Below are positions 29,937-40,731 of a DNA stretch of 64,000 nt, piece after piece (the stretch's first letter is position 1; each line of letters begins with the position of its first letter). Position numbers and translations under genes: made by a program. The DNA comes from Chamaelirium japonicum (taxonomy: Eukaryota; Streptophyta; Magnoliopsida; Liliales; Melanthiaceae). The notes below the pieces were generated by a model that made no database searches, was not told the DNA's origin, and worked only from the letters and a program-made list of their open reading frames with translations. The stretch is taken from positions 47,365,479 to 47,429,478 of the forward strand of contig OX393557.1 of NCBI GenBank assembly GCA_947650365.1. The letters run 5' to 3'.

Positions 29937-32888
29937 TGTGAGTGGTTTTACATGTGCTAGTGGTCATAAAAGTAACGCTTTTGGTCGTTGTACTTAGTTT
30001 GAACAATACAATAAACTTGGTGGTCATTACGGGTAAAACCTCCAATGCAAAATGTTTCTGATGATTGGAAGTCCTCTAGGTGTCGATCTTGTTAGCATTT
30101 TGACCATAAATAGGGGTCTTGTTGTTGCAGCTGATATGTCCTTAGCGAGGATTTTTTATATTAATATTAATAATATCATGGCTTTGGTTATTACTTTAAT
30201 CAGAATACTACTTTGATATATGTAATCCACATATAATAAGAACCCTAAGGAACATAATAGGTCACTGATATGCATGATGGATGTCATGACGATGACACCC
30301 GTAACCACCCGCGACACGACCACGACTACATGCGGCCTCCTGTGGCACGCTCGATGATGACACCGAATACACGGCAGTGGTCACATTAATCCATGTGGCT
30401 CGAGGACGAAGCTAGCCCACAGCCCCTCCTACGATGCTACACCTATGTTATGTACTTGTGCACAAGGGGCTTTACATTGCATGTAACATGTAACCTCGTT
30501 TGATTATAGTGTTGCGGCCTATGGCCCGACCCGTCAGTCCCCGTGGTTTTTCCCCTCTCGTCTTGCGACTGTTTTCCACATAAATTCTATGTGTATAAGT
30601 GTGTGATTGTCTATCACTTAGTTGCGCACGCACTATTCCTTTGGGGGTGTGGTTGAGATGAAAATATCACCCATACTTTCAACGAACGTTGAGTACTTAG
30701 AGCAAGATTATATGGTACATCATAAGCCTTTTTCCTCCTCCTTCCATGAGACATGTTGGTCTTTCCTGACCGACTTGCTGATTAATTCCAAACCATGTCA
30801 GTCAGGAGTGACCAACATTGTCGATGGTGAAGAGCCACCGCATTGGAGTGGAATTGTTTGGTGATTACCTATGGAATAGTTCCACACCATGTCAATCGGG
30901 AGAGACCAACACATCTCCAAGAAGGAATATTAAGAGGGAGAAGGGAGGAGGTGGAGGAAGAGAAAGCAAGGAAGGAGTAGGAGGAATGTCTTCACAAGGG
31001 GCTAAGCATCCTTTACAAGGGTGGAAGCCGACTGGTAGACAGGTTCGTCTAGCAATGGATGGGGGTGGGGTGCAAGGGGAACCTTCTGCTTCTACACCAG
31101 AGCAGTCGCGAGAAAAACGTTAGGTTCTTGTGGGTGAGAAGCATAAAGGTAAGCAACCTACGCACCCCCCTTAGCAAGTACTAACATGTGGATCTCACTT
31201 CTCTGCTTTGGCAAGTCTAGAGGAGGAGGAGGATGGCATAAAGAAGAGGGTGGATTTAGGCGATAATGTCTATGCTTACCATGCTCCTATTGTCGCCACA
31301 AGTCAAGATGTACTAATCCGACCTCAAGAGAAGAACATGGGAATCCCAAGTGCTTCTCTCGAGGTCCGACTAGTACATCTTAGCTTACGGATGGGAACCG
31401 CTGAAACCTAGTTTTTTGATGGGCAGGAAATTAGCCACACACCTGCAGCAAGCCTTGGTGCTGCCCCCGGCCCCCTTGCTACCCATCGCAGGTTCTGCAT
31501 GCCTCCCTAACCCAGGCTGAATCTGGGCAACATGCAGATGTTGTGTGCATAATGGCTGATTGTGGTGTTGATGTAGTGAATTTTGTGGATGTGCACAAAG
31601 GAGTTGATGATAATGCTTCTGTTGAGTGTAGAGATGGGTAGTGGGCTGATGCAATTGGTACTGCTGATTCGATAGAATTAGTAACAACATTAATGCAGCC
31701 AGGTTGGGAGGACCAGCGACAAGGACATGCAGATGATGACTTGACGTTCCAACTCATAGAGGAGGATAAGGAGGCGAACATCCAGGTCTATCCAACTCCG
31801 ATAGTTGATGAGGAGACGGGTATCATAAACACGGTGGAGGAGGTTAGGGAGGCTTCCCCTTCGGTGCCTTCGGGACTATCCATGGATGGTGTCATGTGGA
31901 ATCCTTCTAAAGGAATTCTTACTATTACCGGGGTAATGGTGGCTGACCCAAATGTTGGGATCTTGGAGCTAATCCCCTCTGCTCATTCAAAGGAGACCAA
32001 GGATATGCAGATGGAGGACTTGGATGATTACCTTATTGAGGATCGAGCGAAGGATGGTACTTCAACAGATGCAGGAGGAGCGAAGCTGGCCACTCGTGTG
32101 GGGGGTGTTTTGGATCCTTCCATTGCAACTGTCGCGGGAGACATGATGACTTCTACGGAAGCCCCTGAAGTATTCCTCTCTATTCCCGATAACATTGCCA
32201 TGGATAATTCAGCATGAATTAATAAGAGAATGAAGATTTTGGAAGAGAAAAAAAAAGTAAAAATAAAGGAACTATGAAGAAGCAAGTTTCGGCAGAGAAT
32301 TCTGAGAAAAGAAGTATGAGAATTACAAGTGGCAAAGTTGTCCGACCCTCTCGATATCATGATTAGTTCTTTGTTTCTTTAGGTGTTTGTCGGATAGAGA
32401 CGAACATGGATCTTAATGCTTGCCCACCCTGGGTATATCCTTATTATAATATTCTATAACTTCTTTCCCTCCCTTTGAAATTCTAATACAATTATTATCT
32501 TTTGAAAAAACATAGTAGGAGGAAGAAGAAGGGAAGGAGGAAGAGGAGGACCGACGATGGCGGTCGGTTCGTTGCACGAGTCTGATGACGGCAGAGGTGA
32601 CTGTGGGGTGCATGGGACCAGCGACGATGTCCTTATCAATAGGCCTTGAAGGCCTGGGGACATGACTGATATTTCCTTTTGTGTTAATTTATGGGGTGCA
32701 AATACAAGACCCCATATCTATACTTGGCATATTTATTCAATGTGTTTCACCAAGTCGGGTTGGGTTGGTTGGGTTGCATAGCTTGACCTGGATTCAATTG
32801 GGCTCTAATTGGTTACAATTGGTCCACTAAACACATGGATTATGGACCATGCTAGCAACCCTAAAACCTATTTGGATGCTAACTTGCA
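29937..32888. other. Intergenic DNA with transposon-like debris
   Basis: No established gene is recognised. The region 30260-30660 has a GC-balanced stretch that could be an old LTR. The plus strand at 30900-31120 and 31693-32217 has open frames with acidic, low-similarity products (the 174-residue one contains VMWNPSKGILTITGVMV) that may come from a retroelement. A short basic frame MKKQVSAENSEKRSMRITSG follows at 32274. None is called as a gene. Confidence 0.35.
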
Positions 32889-34412
32889 ATGGAAAACCAA
32901 TGGGTGCTCCATGTGAGAGAGGCAGGCCAAATCCATGCCCACTGCACCAAGACCCTCAAACCCAACCTCCTAAACTCACTCCTCCGAAGCCTCACCCCCG
33001 AAAAGGTCCTCCGAGCCTACAACCTAATCCTCCGCTCCTCAGGCCCGCACGACCACTTCACCTACAACTACGCCGTCAGGGCCTGCTCGCTGCTGCGCGC
33101 CACCCGCAAGGGCCGCGAGATCCACGCCCGCGTCATGAAATCCGGCCACTACTCCGACCTCTTCATCCGAAGCTCCCTCATCAGCTTCTACTCCGCTGCC
33201 GCCGACGCTGCCTCCGCCTGCCGGATCTTCGCCGGCATCTCCCGGCCCGACGTCGCCTCCTGGACGTCCATCATCGTGGCGTTAGCGAGGAACGGCTGCG
33301 AGGAAGATGCCCTCCTGGCCTTCGCCTCCATGGACGCGGCCCCCAACCCGTTGACCCTTGTCAGTGTTCTATCAGCCTGTTCCCGTGCCAAGGCTCTCAA
33401 GCTGGGGAAATCCGTACATGGGTATGCTTGCCGGAGGCTTGGCGGTCCCTGTGGTAATGTTATTCTGGAAAATGCGATCCTCGGTATGTACATGAGCTGC
33501 GGTGCTCCGGTTGACGCCAGCCATCTGTTCGGTGAAATGCCCGACAGAGATGTCATCTCTTGGACCACCATGGTTTCCGGCTATGCGCATAATAGTAGCC
33601 CCGAACGAGCGATCGAGGCCTTCTGTGAGATGCTACTTGATGGAGTGGTTGCACCCAATGAAGCCACTCTTGTCAGTGTGCTGCGGGCTTGCGCGTCGAA
33701 GGGGGCCCTAGGCATAGGCAAGTGGGTGCATTCGTGCTCGTACAGGAGCCAGATTGGGGGTGGTCTCTTGGGTAATGCTCTGATCAACATGTACGCCAAG
33801 TGTGGAGATGCGAGCATGGCTCTCAAGGTGTTTGATAAGCTCCCCTGCAAGGATCTGGTGTCTTGGTGTACTATCATGGGGGGGATGGCCATGAACGGGC
33901 GAGCCAAGGAGGCTCTCCAGTTGTTCTCTTTAATGCTTTGTCATGGTGTCCAGCCCGACATCTCGGCCTTCGTTGCTTTGCTGTCCGCGTGCAGCCATGC
34001 GGGGTTAGTGAACCAGGGCGTGCTAGTCTTTAAGGCCATGGGCGAAGCTTACAAGATCGCGCCCCAGAAGCAGCACTATGCGTGCATGGTAGACATGTTC
34101 GGGCGAGCAGGGCGGTTAAGGGAGGCCGAGGAGTTTTTTAGATCGATGCCTGTCGAGCCTGATAGCCACATGTGGGGATCCTTGGTAGGTGCTTGGAAGA
34201 GCCACGGTGGGGATGCGGCGGCATGTGAGCAAGTCAGGAAACAGGTTCTTGGTGGGGAGTTGGGTTTGGGAGCGGGGACATACGCTCACATGTCGAATGC
34301 ATTAGCAATCGCCGGGAGATGGGAGGAGTCTAACAATGTGAGAGAATTTATGAGAGCAAGGAGAATTAGGAAGGCAGCAGGGTGTAGCCGGATCGACATG
34401 CTGAATGTCTGA
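32889..34412 (+). CDS. E-class PLS pentatricopeptide repeat protein
   Basis: This intronless gene codes for 507 residues and appears complete. The start ATG at 32889 has an in-frame TAA nine bases upstream. PLS-type PPR repeats fill about residues 55-420 (for example RSSLISFYSAAAD, NALINMYAKCGDASMALKVF and HYACMVDMFGRAGRLREAEE), and an E motif covers about 422-507 (EPDSHMWGSLVGAWKSHG to the end). There is no DYW deaminase domain. E-class proteins normally bind organellar RNA and recruit a separate DYW-bearing partner for C-to-U editing. No clear transit peptide is visible; the N-terminus lacks the long leader of many family members, so the targeting signal may be short or absent. The ortholog is not identified. 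Confidence 0.9.
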   Translation: MENQWVLHVREAGQIHAHCTKTLKPNLLNSLLRSLTPEKVLRAYNLILRSSGPHDHFTYNYAVRACSLLRATRKGREIHARVMKSGHYSDLFIRSSLISFYSAAADAASACRIFAGISRPDVASWTSIIVALARNGCEEDALLAFASMDAAPNPLTLVSVLSACSRAKALKLGKSVHGYACRRLGGPCGNVILENAILGMYMSCGAPVDASHLFGEMPDRDVISWTTMVSGYAHNSSPERAIEAFCEMLLDGVVAPNEATLVSVLRACASKGALGIGKWVHSCSYRSQIGGGLLGNALINMYAKCGDASMALKVFDKLPCKDLVSWCTIMGGMAMNGRAKEALQLFSLMLCHGVQPDISAFVALLSACSHAGLVNQGVLVFKAMGEAYKIAPQKQHYACMVDMFGRAGRLREAEEFFRSMPVEPDSHMWGSLVGAWKSHGGDAAACEQVRKQVLGGELGLGAGTYAHMSNALAIAGRWEESNNVREFMRARRIRKAAGCSRIDMLNV

Positions 34413-35769
34413 GTTGTTTGTTTGTAAGGCTGGGCCTATGTTACATCAATTGAGAAACAAGAAACAGAGGCATAACTGGGGTCATATGGTTCTCATAGTT
34501 GAAGAGAGATTAAAAACCATGGATGTGCTCGCTCGGAGTGAGCCAGCAACAAGCAAGAGACCCTACAGGCTTGCGCGCAACATGCGGCCGATAAATGGTA
34601 GCATTCCTGAGAGGGATTCGATAATAAAGTAGAATGAGTTAATCGAATCTCATACATGTAAATGGTAGCATTTTGATTATTTTGTGAAGGGTGAGGAGAT
34701 TGTTGAGGAACATTTATATGACTTCTATGGATGGCCTAAGATGGTAAATAGAAGGTAGGAAATTCTAGTGTTCTGGTTGGACACAAACAAGTTGGTTGGT
34801 ATAAGTAGGGGAGATATTTTGCGGCTCATGAGATATGAAATCTGTCGGGGAAAAAAATGTGCATCTCCTTCCTCGATTCCCACTAGCTAAAGTTCTTCGT
34901 CGGAGAGAGATGGTTGTAGTGACTCCTGCCTTCTCCGTCAACGAGAAGAGACGAGCGGGCTGTGGCGAGCTACAAGACAGAAAAAAGGGTCAGAGATGGC
35001 CGACTCCCTATGGATCAACGGCCCTCTAATGTCTAAGTCAGACTCAACAAAGTGGGGAATGATGAGCTAGCAGAGAAGGAGATATCTAGAGTACGAGTAG
35101 GACTCACAGGTTTCAAACCCTTTGAACTGAGCCCCCGGTGGGCTTTTATAGGAGATCTAAGGCTGGTGGAGTCATCACATGTCAGGGGCCACATGGTTGC
35201 CTAGTGGCAATGCGTAAATAGTACTTGAAGCCATCGCTCGGGCTAGCCTGGGGGTTGTTCGCCATGGGCGTCATCGTGCTAAAGATGTGTCAGGTCACCA
35301 ACAGAATCTGCATTCATTATCCCGTGGGTGGTGCAGGGATGTCAAGAGAGCGTAGGGGACCTCCATGTGGCACGAATTGAATGGTGCAGGTCAGCGCCAA
35401 CGTCACCCAGGGGCCTGTCCGAGAAGTGGACCACGTCGCTTTCCTTCTCCACGTGTACTTGACATACCAACTTAATTTGTTATACATAGATGTACCTCCT
35501 CAGTGTGTCCTCCATCATTTTGTTCTTAAATGGTGCACCCTTACAATTTTTGTAAAACACTCATCCCTTCCTCTATCTATAAAATTATGTAACGCCAGGA
35601 CTAATGTTGTGAATTGTGATGTGTCGTCACACAACTCAGACTGAGCTGATTGCATATGCGATAACACACCCACATTGTTTGTTTTTGTACTGTGTGGCTA
35701 TACAATGTAGTTGTGCGGGCGAATGCCTGACTAGATTGTGTGGCTGTATCTAATCTTATCTGTCTACAC
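34413..35769. other. Intergenic DNA between the PPR gene and the tandem duplication
   Basis: This holds the 3' flank of the PPR gene. The region 34840-35470 (starting TGTCGGGG and including a GCTTTTATAGGAGATC stretch) looks like retrotransposon-derived sequence, possibly a solo LTR, but its ends are not verified. I see no coding gene. Confidence 0.35.
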
Positions 35770-36175
35770 ATGCTCCTATTCACATGTGCAATCCCCGCAA
35801 CTCTACAACACAGATAATTATGTGGCCAAACAATACACTATGTAACCCTACAACTACATTGTGCATCCGCATATAGCCTTACATTGTACAACTACATTGA
35901 CGACACTGACAGTGACTACCATGAGGTCATTGATATTAGTACGATTCTCACCCCGTGGAGTTATGATGAGATTTGGTGCTTTGTATGAGTAGTTCCAATC
36001 AACTCGTACAAATTATTACTCTTTTATTCCATCATCACAACCACTTCTGTTACTTTAGTAACTCGCTTATGTACTAACTTTTTGCGAATGACTTAAAATA
36101 GTCATCCCGAATCACGAAATCATCGTGGTTCAGGATCCAGCCAACGACACATGTCATCATCCATTCGATCACCCG

Positions 36176-36990
36176 CAGTGGCGGAGCCAGGAATTCACTC
36201 TAGTGGGGGTAACCTTTGCTTGGTTTTGAAAGTTTAATCCAATTTTTACCAACAAAGGATTGATTGACTACAAAAATACTCATTTTCAGTTCATAAGCAC
36301 ACAAAAATCTTCCATCCAAAAAAAAATTACACAAAAAATCATGAATAACTAGAGAGAGAGATGTCTGGCCGACGCTATAGGCGGGCTGAATTGCCAGTCG
36401 TGTCGCCAGTTGCAGATTTCGAGCAAAGGATGGCTGGCGTGGAAAGGGACGGAGTCTCGAAGAATACGATTTGAACCGTGAGATTGTGCGAGGCTGCCGC
36501 AAGGTAGTTGTGGAACGAACGTCGATTTTTTTTTTGGTAAATTATACTTTACCTATTTAAAATTAGCACAAAAATAACTTAAACCCCTTAGTTTCTTTTG
36601 TTCCAAATGGCTCATAGAGTTTGAAATATATGTTACCAATATACATCATTTTGTCAACTACTTAATTTTCTCATTTGGTAATCTTTATCTGATAAAAACT
36701 GAATTGAAGGGGGTAAAATGCAGCTTTAAAACTATAGGAGGGTTAAGTGTCTATGAGCTAAGCTTTAGGGGCAAACTGTACTATATTTACGTTTTCTTTT
36801 TTTTACAAACCAAACCAATGAAGTGGGTGCAGGGCCCAGTGTTTGGTGTGAATGCTGATGCACTGAGGCCACCTCTACTTCATTGGTGTGTTTGTTGATT
36901 GAGAATGAACAAATATCATTACTTTTTTAAAAAAAAAAAATTCTCAGTGGGGGCAGTTGCCCCCGCTGGGCCTATGCTGGCTCCGCCCCT
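36176..36990. mobile_element. MULE-like insertion in copy 1 only (815 bp)
   Basis: Ends CAGTGGCGGAGCCAGG and, at the right, CTGGCTCCGCCCCTG are inverted repeats. The perfect 9-bp duplication GATCACCCG flanks it (36167-36175 and 36991-36999). Copy 2 has the uninterrupted site GATCATCCG at 41206-41214. The 9-bp duplication points to a Mutator-like element. No transposase is present. Confidence 0.85.
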
Positions 36991-38639
36991 GATCACCCGG
37001 CCCTTATGATGGGAGCCCCCTGAGGTTCTCTCGGTGGCATGTAGATCTCAACAATCCAGAACCATCTAGTCGGACGAGAGTAACAGGTGTCAAAGGCCGG
37101 ACCCTGAACCATGGTGATACCGTGGTTCGGGGCGACTATGTTAGGGGCTTTAAAGTTTTTGATCTTTGACTATTTTTTTTTTTTTTTGAAATCATTTGTT
37201 TCAACTCTAAATAATCATTTATAATAAATTTAGTTTTCTTGCAACATCTACACAATCTTTCTATCGAATTGGATTTATTTGAGTCCATTCTCATTCAAAT
37301 GGTCTCTGGCAATAAGTGCCTTATTTTAAATAAGAAATATAAATTTTTTTAAATAAGAAAGCAGTACTTAAATAAGAAATATAAATTTTTTTCTGTACTC
37401 AATTGGAGGATGAAAGCAGTACTTAAATCTTGCAAAGTCTTAGTGAATGAGGTAGGAATTACTGTTTCTTATCTCATTCACTATGACTGAGTCTGATTCA
37501 ATTATTGCTTCCTTAGAGGATCAATGGTACCCATTTTGGTACTTACCAAAAGTCATAGGGACCGTCCGATGGCCCTATGAAGGATCTCAGGCATCCACCT
37601 TGGGTTCATCCCATGGTCCCTAGAATAAAGATCACACCACTACAATGCATGGAAAATGAGATGGATAGTGAAGATGGGTTCCGAATATGGTACCGAATTT
37701 TCAGCTTGCTGGTGTTGGGGTTTTTTTAGGGTTTATTAGCCTAAGACCTCACTAATCAACCCAACATTAGGATAAACCCAATGAAACATTTTATTTGAGC
37801 TCCAGCCCCTCTAACTAACCCAACTTTAGGATAAACCCTTCCATTTAGTTTTAATCCCGAGACCACCGTCACCTCCTTTCCTCTCTCGATCAGCCATGGC
37901 AGAGGCGGAGGGGGAGGCGCAGGCAGCGGGGGCACAGGCGGAGGCACAGGTGAAGGCAGAGCTGCAGGAGGTGGAGGCTAAGGTGCAGGCGGAGGCGGCC
38001 GCAGGAAGAGGTGAAGGAGGCAGAGGGCGGTCGTGAGTAGCTGCGATGGAGGCAGCGGGCATGAGCGGCGGAGGAGAAGGCGGCAACGTCGGCAAGAGGT
38101 TCGGGTTAGCTTTAGGGTTTTCGAGATTTCTAGGTCTAGGGTTCATCCTATGGCCTGTAGATCTTAGGTTAGGAAGATCCATTTGGGGGGGGGGGGAGGT
38201 TCGGTTAGGTCCGGCGACTGCGGTGGCGGGGGGTTCGGATAGGTCCGGCGGCGGCATCGGCGACAACAGGGGGAAGGCGAGTGGCATCAAATCTAAATTT
38301 GATAAAAGGTGGGGCATTTTCGTCCATAGTGGACTAAACTCAAATGAAAAGGTTGTCGGGACTGCAGCTCGAAACCATCTCCTAAGATGGGCTTCTCACC
38401 AACTATCCCTTTTTTCTACTTTCTTACCGTAGGATGCTGAAGATCGAGCGTTGCGACTGGACCTTGGGGCTGTTTGCCATTAGCTTCCGGCCAAGTTTGA
38501 AGTTGAGGATGGAGTGGGATTCCAAGGTGGCTGAATCTCAGTCAGCTTTTAGATACTTCTAGTTCACACTTCGCCATTTAGGGCTGCTCTCGTCTTCTTC
38601 CATCTTTTCCTCATGTGCAGATTTCGTAAGTATTTCGAG

Positions 38640-39320
38640 AGGAAAATAAAGTATATATTTTGAGAGAAACTATTGTAAACAGAGGAAAATAATAGAGAAT
38701 AAGTGACTGTTATATAGAGAACATATGGTAGAGAATTATTATCTATATAAAATTTTGTAAAGAGAAAATTCTATAGAGGTATATGGGTAGAGAGAATATT
38801 AAATAAATAATAATGAGAGAGAAAATATTATTAAAAAATATTATAGAGAAAAAATATTATTAAGCATAAAGGCAAAGTGAATAATACATAAATAATATTG
38901 CAGAGAGAAAATATCATAAAGAGAATATTATAGAGAGATGATATACATTGCAAAGAGAAATGTTATATAAAGAATGGTGTAGAGAGAAAATAGTATAGAT
39001 AGAAAGCATATATAGAGAGATGCTAAAGAGAAAATGTCGTTGAGAAAGAATATAGTAGAGAGAATATTACATAAATAATATTGTAGGAGAAAATATTATA
39101 GAGAGAAAATATTGTAGAGAAAAGATATATGTTGGGCGAGAAAATAATATTATAACAAAAATATTTTGGATATAAAATATAGGTAGAGAGAATATCATAT
39201 AAATAATGTTACAAAAAGAGAAATGTCGTAGAGAAAGAAAATGCTATAGAAAGAGCATGTCGTAGAGAGATTATGTCATAAAAATACCGTTTTAGAAAGA
39301 AAATATTAGAGGGAGTATAC
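38640..39320 (+). repeat. AGAGAGAAAATATTATAG-type tandem repeat zone, copy 1
   Basis: About 680 bp of irregular repeats of GAGAGAAAATATTATAGAG-like units, 15-25 bp each, strongly purine-rich on the plus strand with AT-rich interludes. The matching zone in copy 2 is 42790-43460. Confidence 0.75.
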
Positions 39321-39699
39321 CTACAAAATTTTATAATTGAGTTTGATGACTAAAAATGGTTCTTCGTTGTACGTGCTCATACCAACTCCTATAGTTCCTC
39401 TAATATACCCGTCGCTTACATCATCTTCTAAAAGGGAGTGCAACACAAGAACTTCCAAAGTCACTAATGTCAATACGATTCTCGCCCAAGCACGCTTCAT
39501 TGTGAAGTTCCGATCATATAAAGTGATGTATATTAGTGGCTCCGATCGATCAACTCGAATTATTTTGAACTCTTTGAATCCCATCACCACACTTTGTAAA
39601 GCTTTCTTGATCTTATGCTCATCTTTGCCTCTCTGTTTTTTTTTTTCCTTTGTTTCAAACTCGGATAATCATTTACGATATATTTTCTTGAAATATCTA

Positions 39700-40562
39700 C
39701 ACTTAGGGTTAGGACTTTTCCCTCTAGGGTTAGGGCTTCCTTCGATGGATTCCTAGCCTCCTCGGCTACCGCTGGTGGCATCAAGGAGGTCGGGACTTGG
39801 GTCTTTGGTGTATCAGGGGTGGGATCTGGCCCCCCTTCCTCCCCGTTGTAAGTAGGACTTCTCCGGCAGGTTGGGTTTTTGTGCTCGCAACGTTGGTGTC
39901 ACTCGACGCTTCCTCCTGCTTGATCGATGGCCCACTTCCGACAGCGGGGTCGGATCTTTTGTCGGGTACGGACGGACGATCGGATCTGGCCCCAACGTGA
40001 GGATCTCCGCCGGTGGTTGTTCAGGGCGCCTCCTTCGACCGGCAAGTGGCTCTTGACGGTGAGGTGAAGGCGGCGTCTCGACGGCAAGGCGGTGGCTCTT
40101 CGCGACTCCACCATGATTCGTCGGTCGGCTGGATTGGGTGGTGACTGCCAATTTTTTGGTGTTTTTTTTTGCAAAATTTCCTTTAGATGTTTCTAGACTT
40201 CGTATTTTCCGATCGGTGTGTCGCTCTTCGCGACTCCACCATAATTCGTTGGCTGGCTAGATTGGGTGGTGATCGACAATTTTTTGATGTTTTTTTTTAC
40301 AGGATTTCCTTTTGGTGTTTCTGGACTTCGTATTTTTTGATCGGTGTGTCGATCGGTCTTTTCCCTTGTTTTGGGGGGTTTTGGGTTGGTCGCGGTGGCG
40401 ATGTATTGAGTGTCCTCATCTTTTGGCGATATGTATCCCACCTGTGCGGCAGTCGTCTTCCCCCACCTGATGGTGGTGGTTCCCTATGTAGCACCGGCAT
40501 GTGGCGCCTCTCAGAGTTCTGTTTGTTACCTCCCCTCTGAAATGTACCCAAAAAAAAAAAAA
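39700..40562 (+). mobile_element. Retroposon-like 3' segment with poly(A), copy 1
   Basis: A GC-richer segment ends in CCTCTGAAATGTACCC followed by a run of 14 A. This looks like the 3' end of a non-LTR retroposon. It contains a roughly 134-bp internal direct repeat (TGGATTGGGTGGTGACTGCC at about 40130 and the related TAGATTGGGTGGTGATCGAC at about 40258). No reverse transcriptase is readable. The same segment in copy 2 is at about 43840-44706. Confidence 0.5.
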
Positions 40563-40731
40563 ACCCTTATACGTGATCATGGCTAATAGTGAAGAATATA
40601 ATCCATGGTACAGTTACCCCGTGGACATAATCCGAACCACTCTCCATTTTGGCCTCCAAATTTGATTTGGACTTTGACCCCCAAATTTGAAGATTTAGAG
40701 ATAGTTTTGGAGGCCACCTCTAAATACTGCT

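Larger units (their letters stand above)
35770..40731. repeat. Tandem duplication, copy 1 (with MULE insertion)
   Basis: From the TATTCACATGTGCAATCCCC motif (about 35776) to GGAGGCCACCTCTAAATACTG (about 40731) this sequence is repeated next to itself at 40732-44891 in the same orientation, with about 97% identity by eye. Copy 1 is longer, mainly because it contains the 815-bp element at 36176-36990. Contents include an Ala/Glu-rich frame at about 37896, a GA/AT tandem-repeat zone, and a retroposon-like 3' end with a poly(A) run. No gene is confirmed. Confidence 0.9.

Noticed and set aside
31693..32217. 174-residue ORF as a new gene
   Set aside because: It has no recognisable domain, lies in repeat-like DNA, and neighbouring fragments in other frames suggest a decayed retroelement. 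It is noted only in the region entry.
37756..38317. Proline-rich minus-strand ORF and Ala/Glu-rich plus-strand ORF, repeated at 41930-42494
   Set aside because: Both come from a GGAGGC/GCGGAGG-rich low-complexity stretch. The frames are not kept equally in the two duplicate copies and no domain is recognisable.
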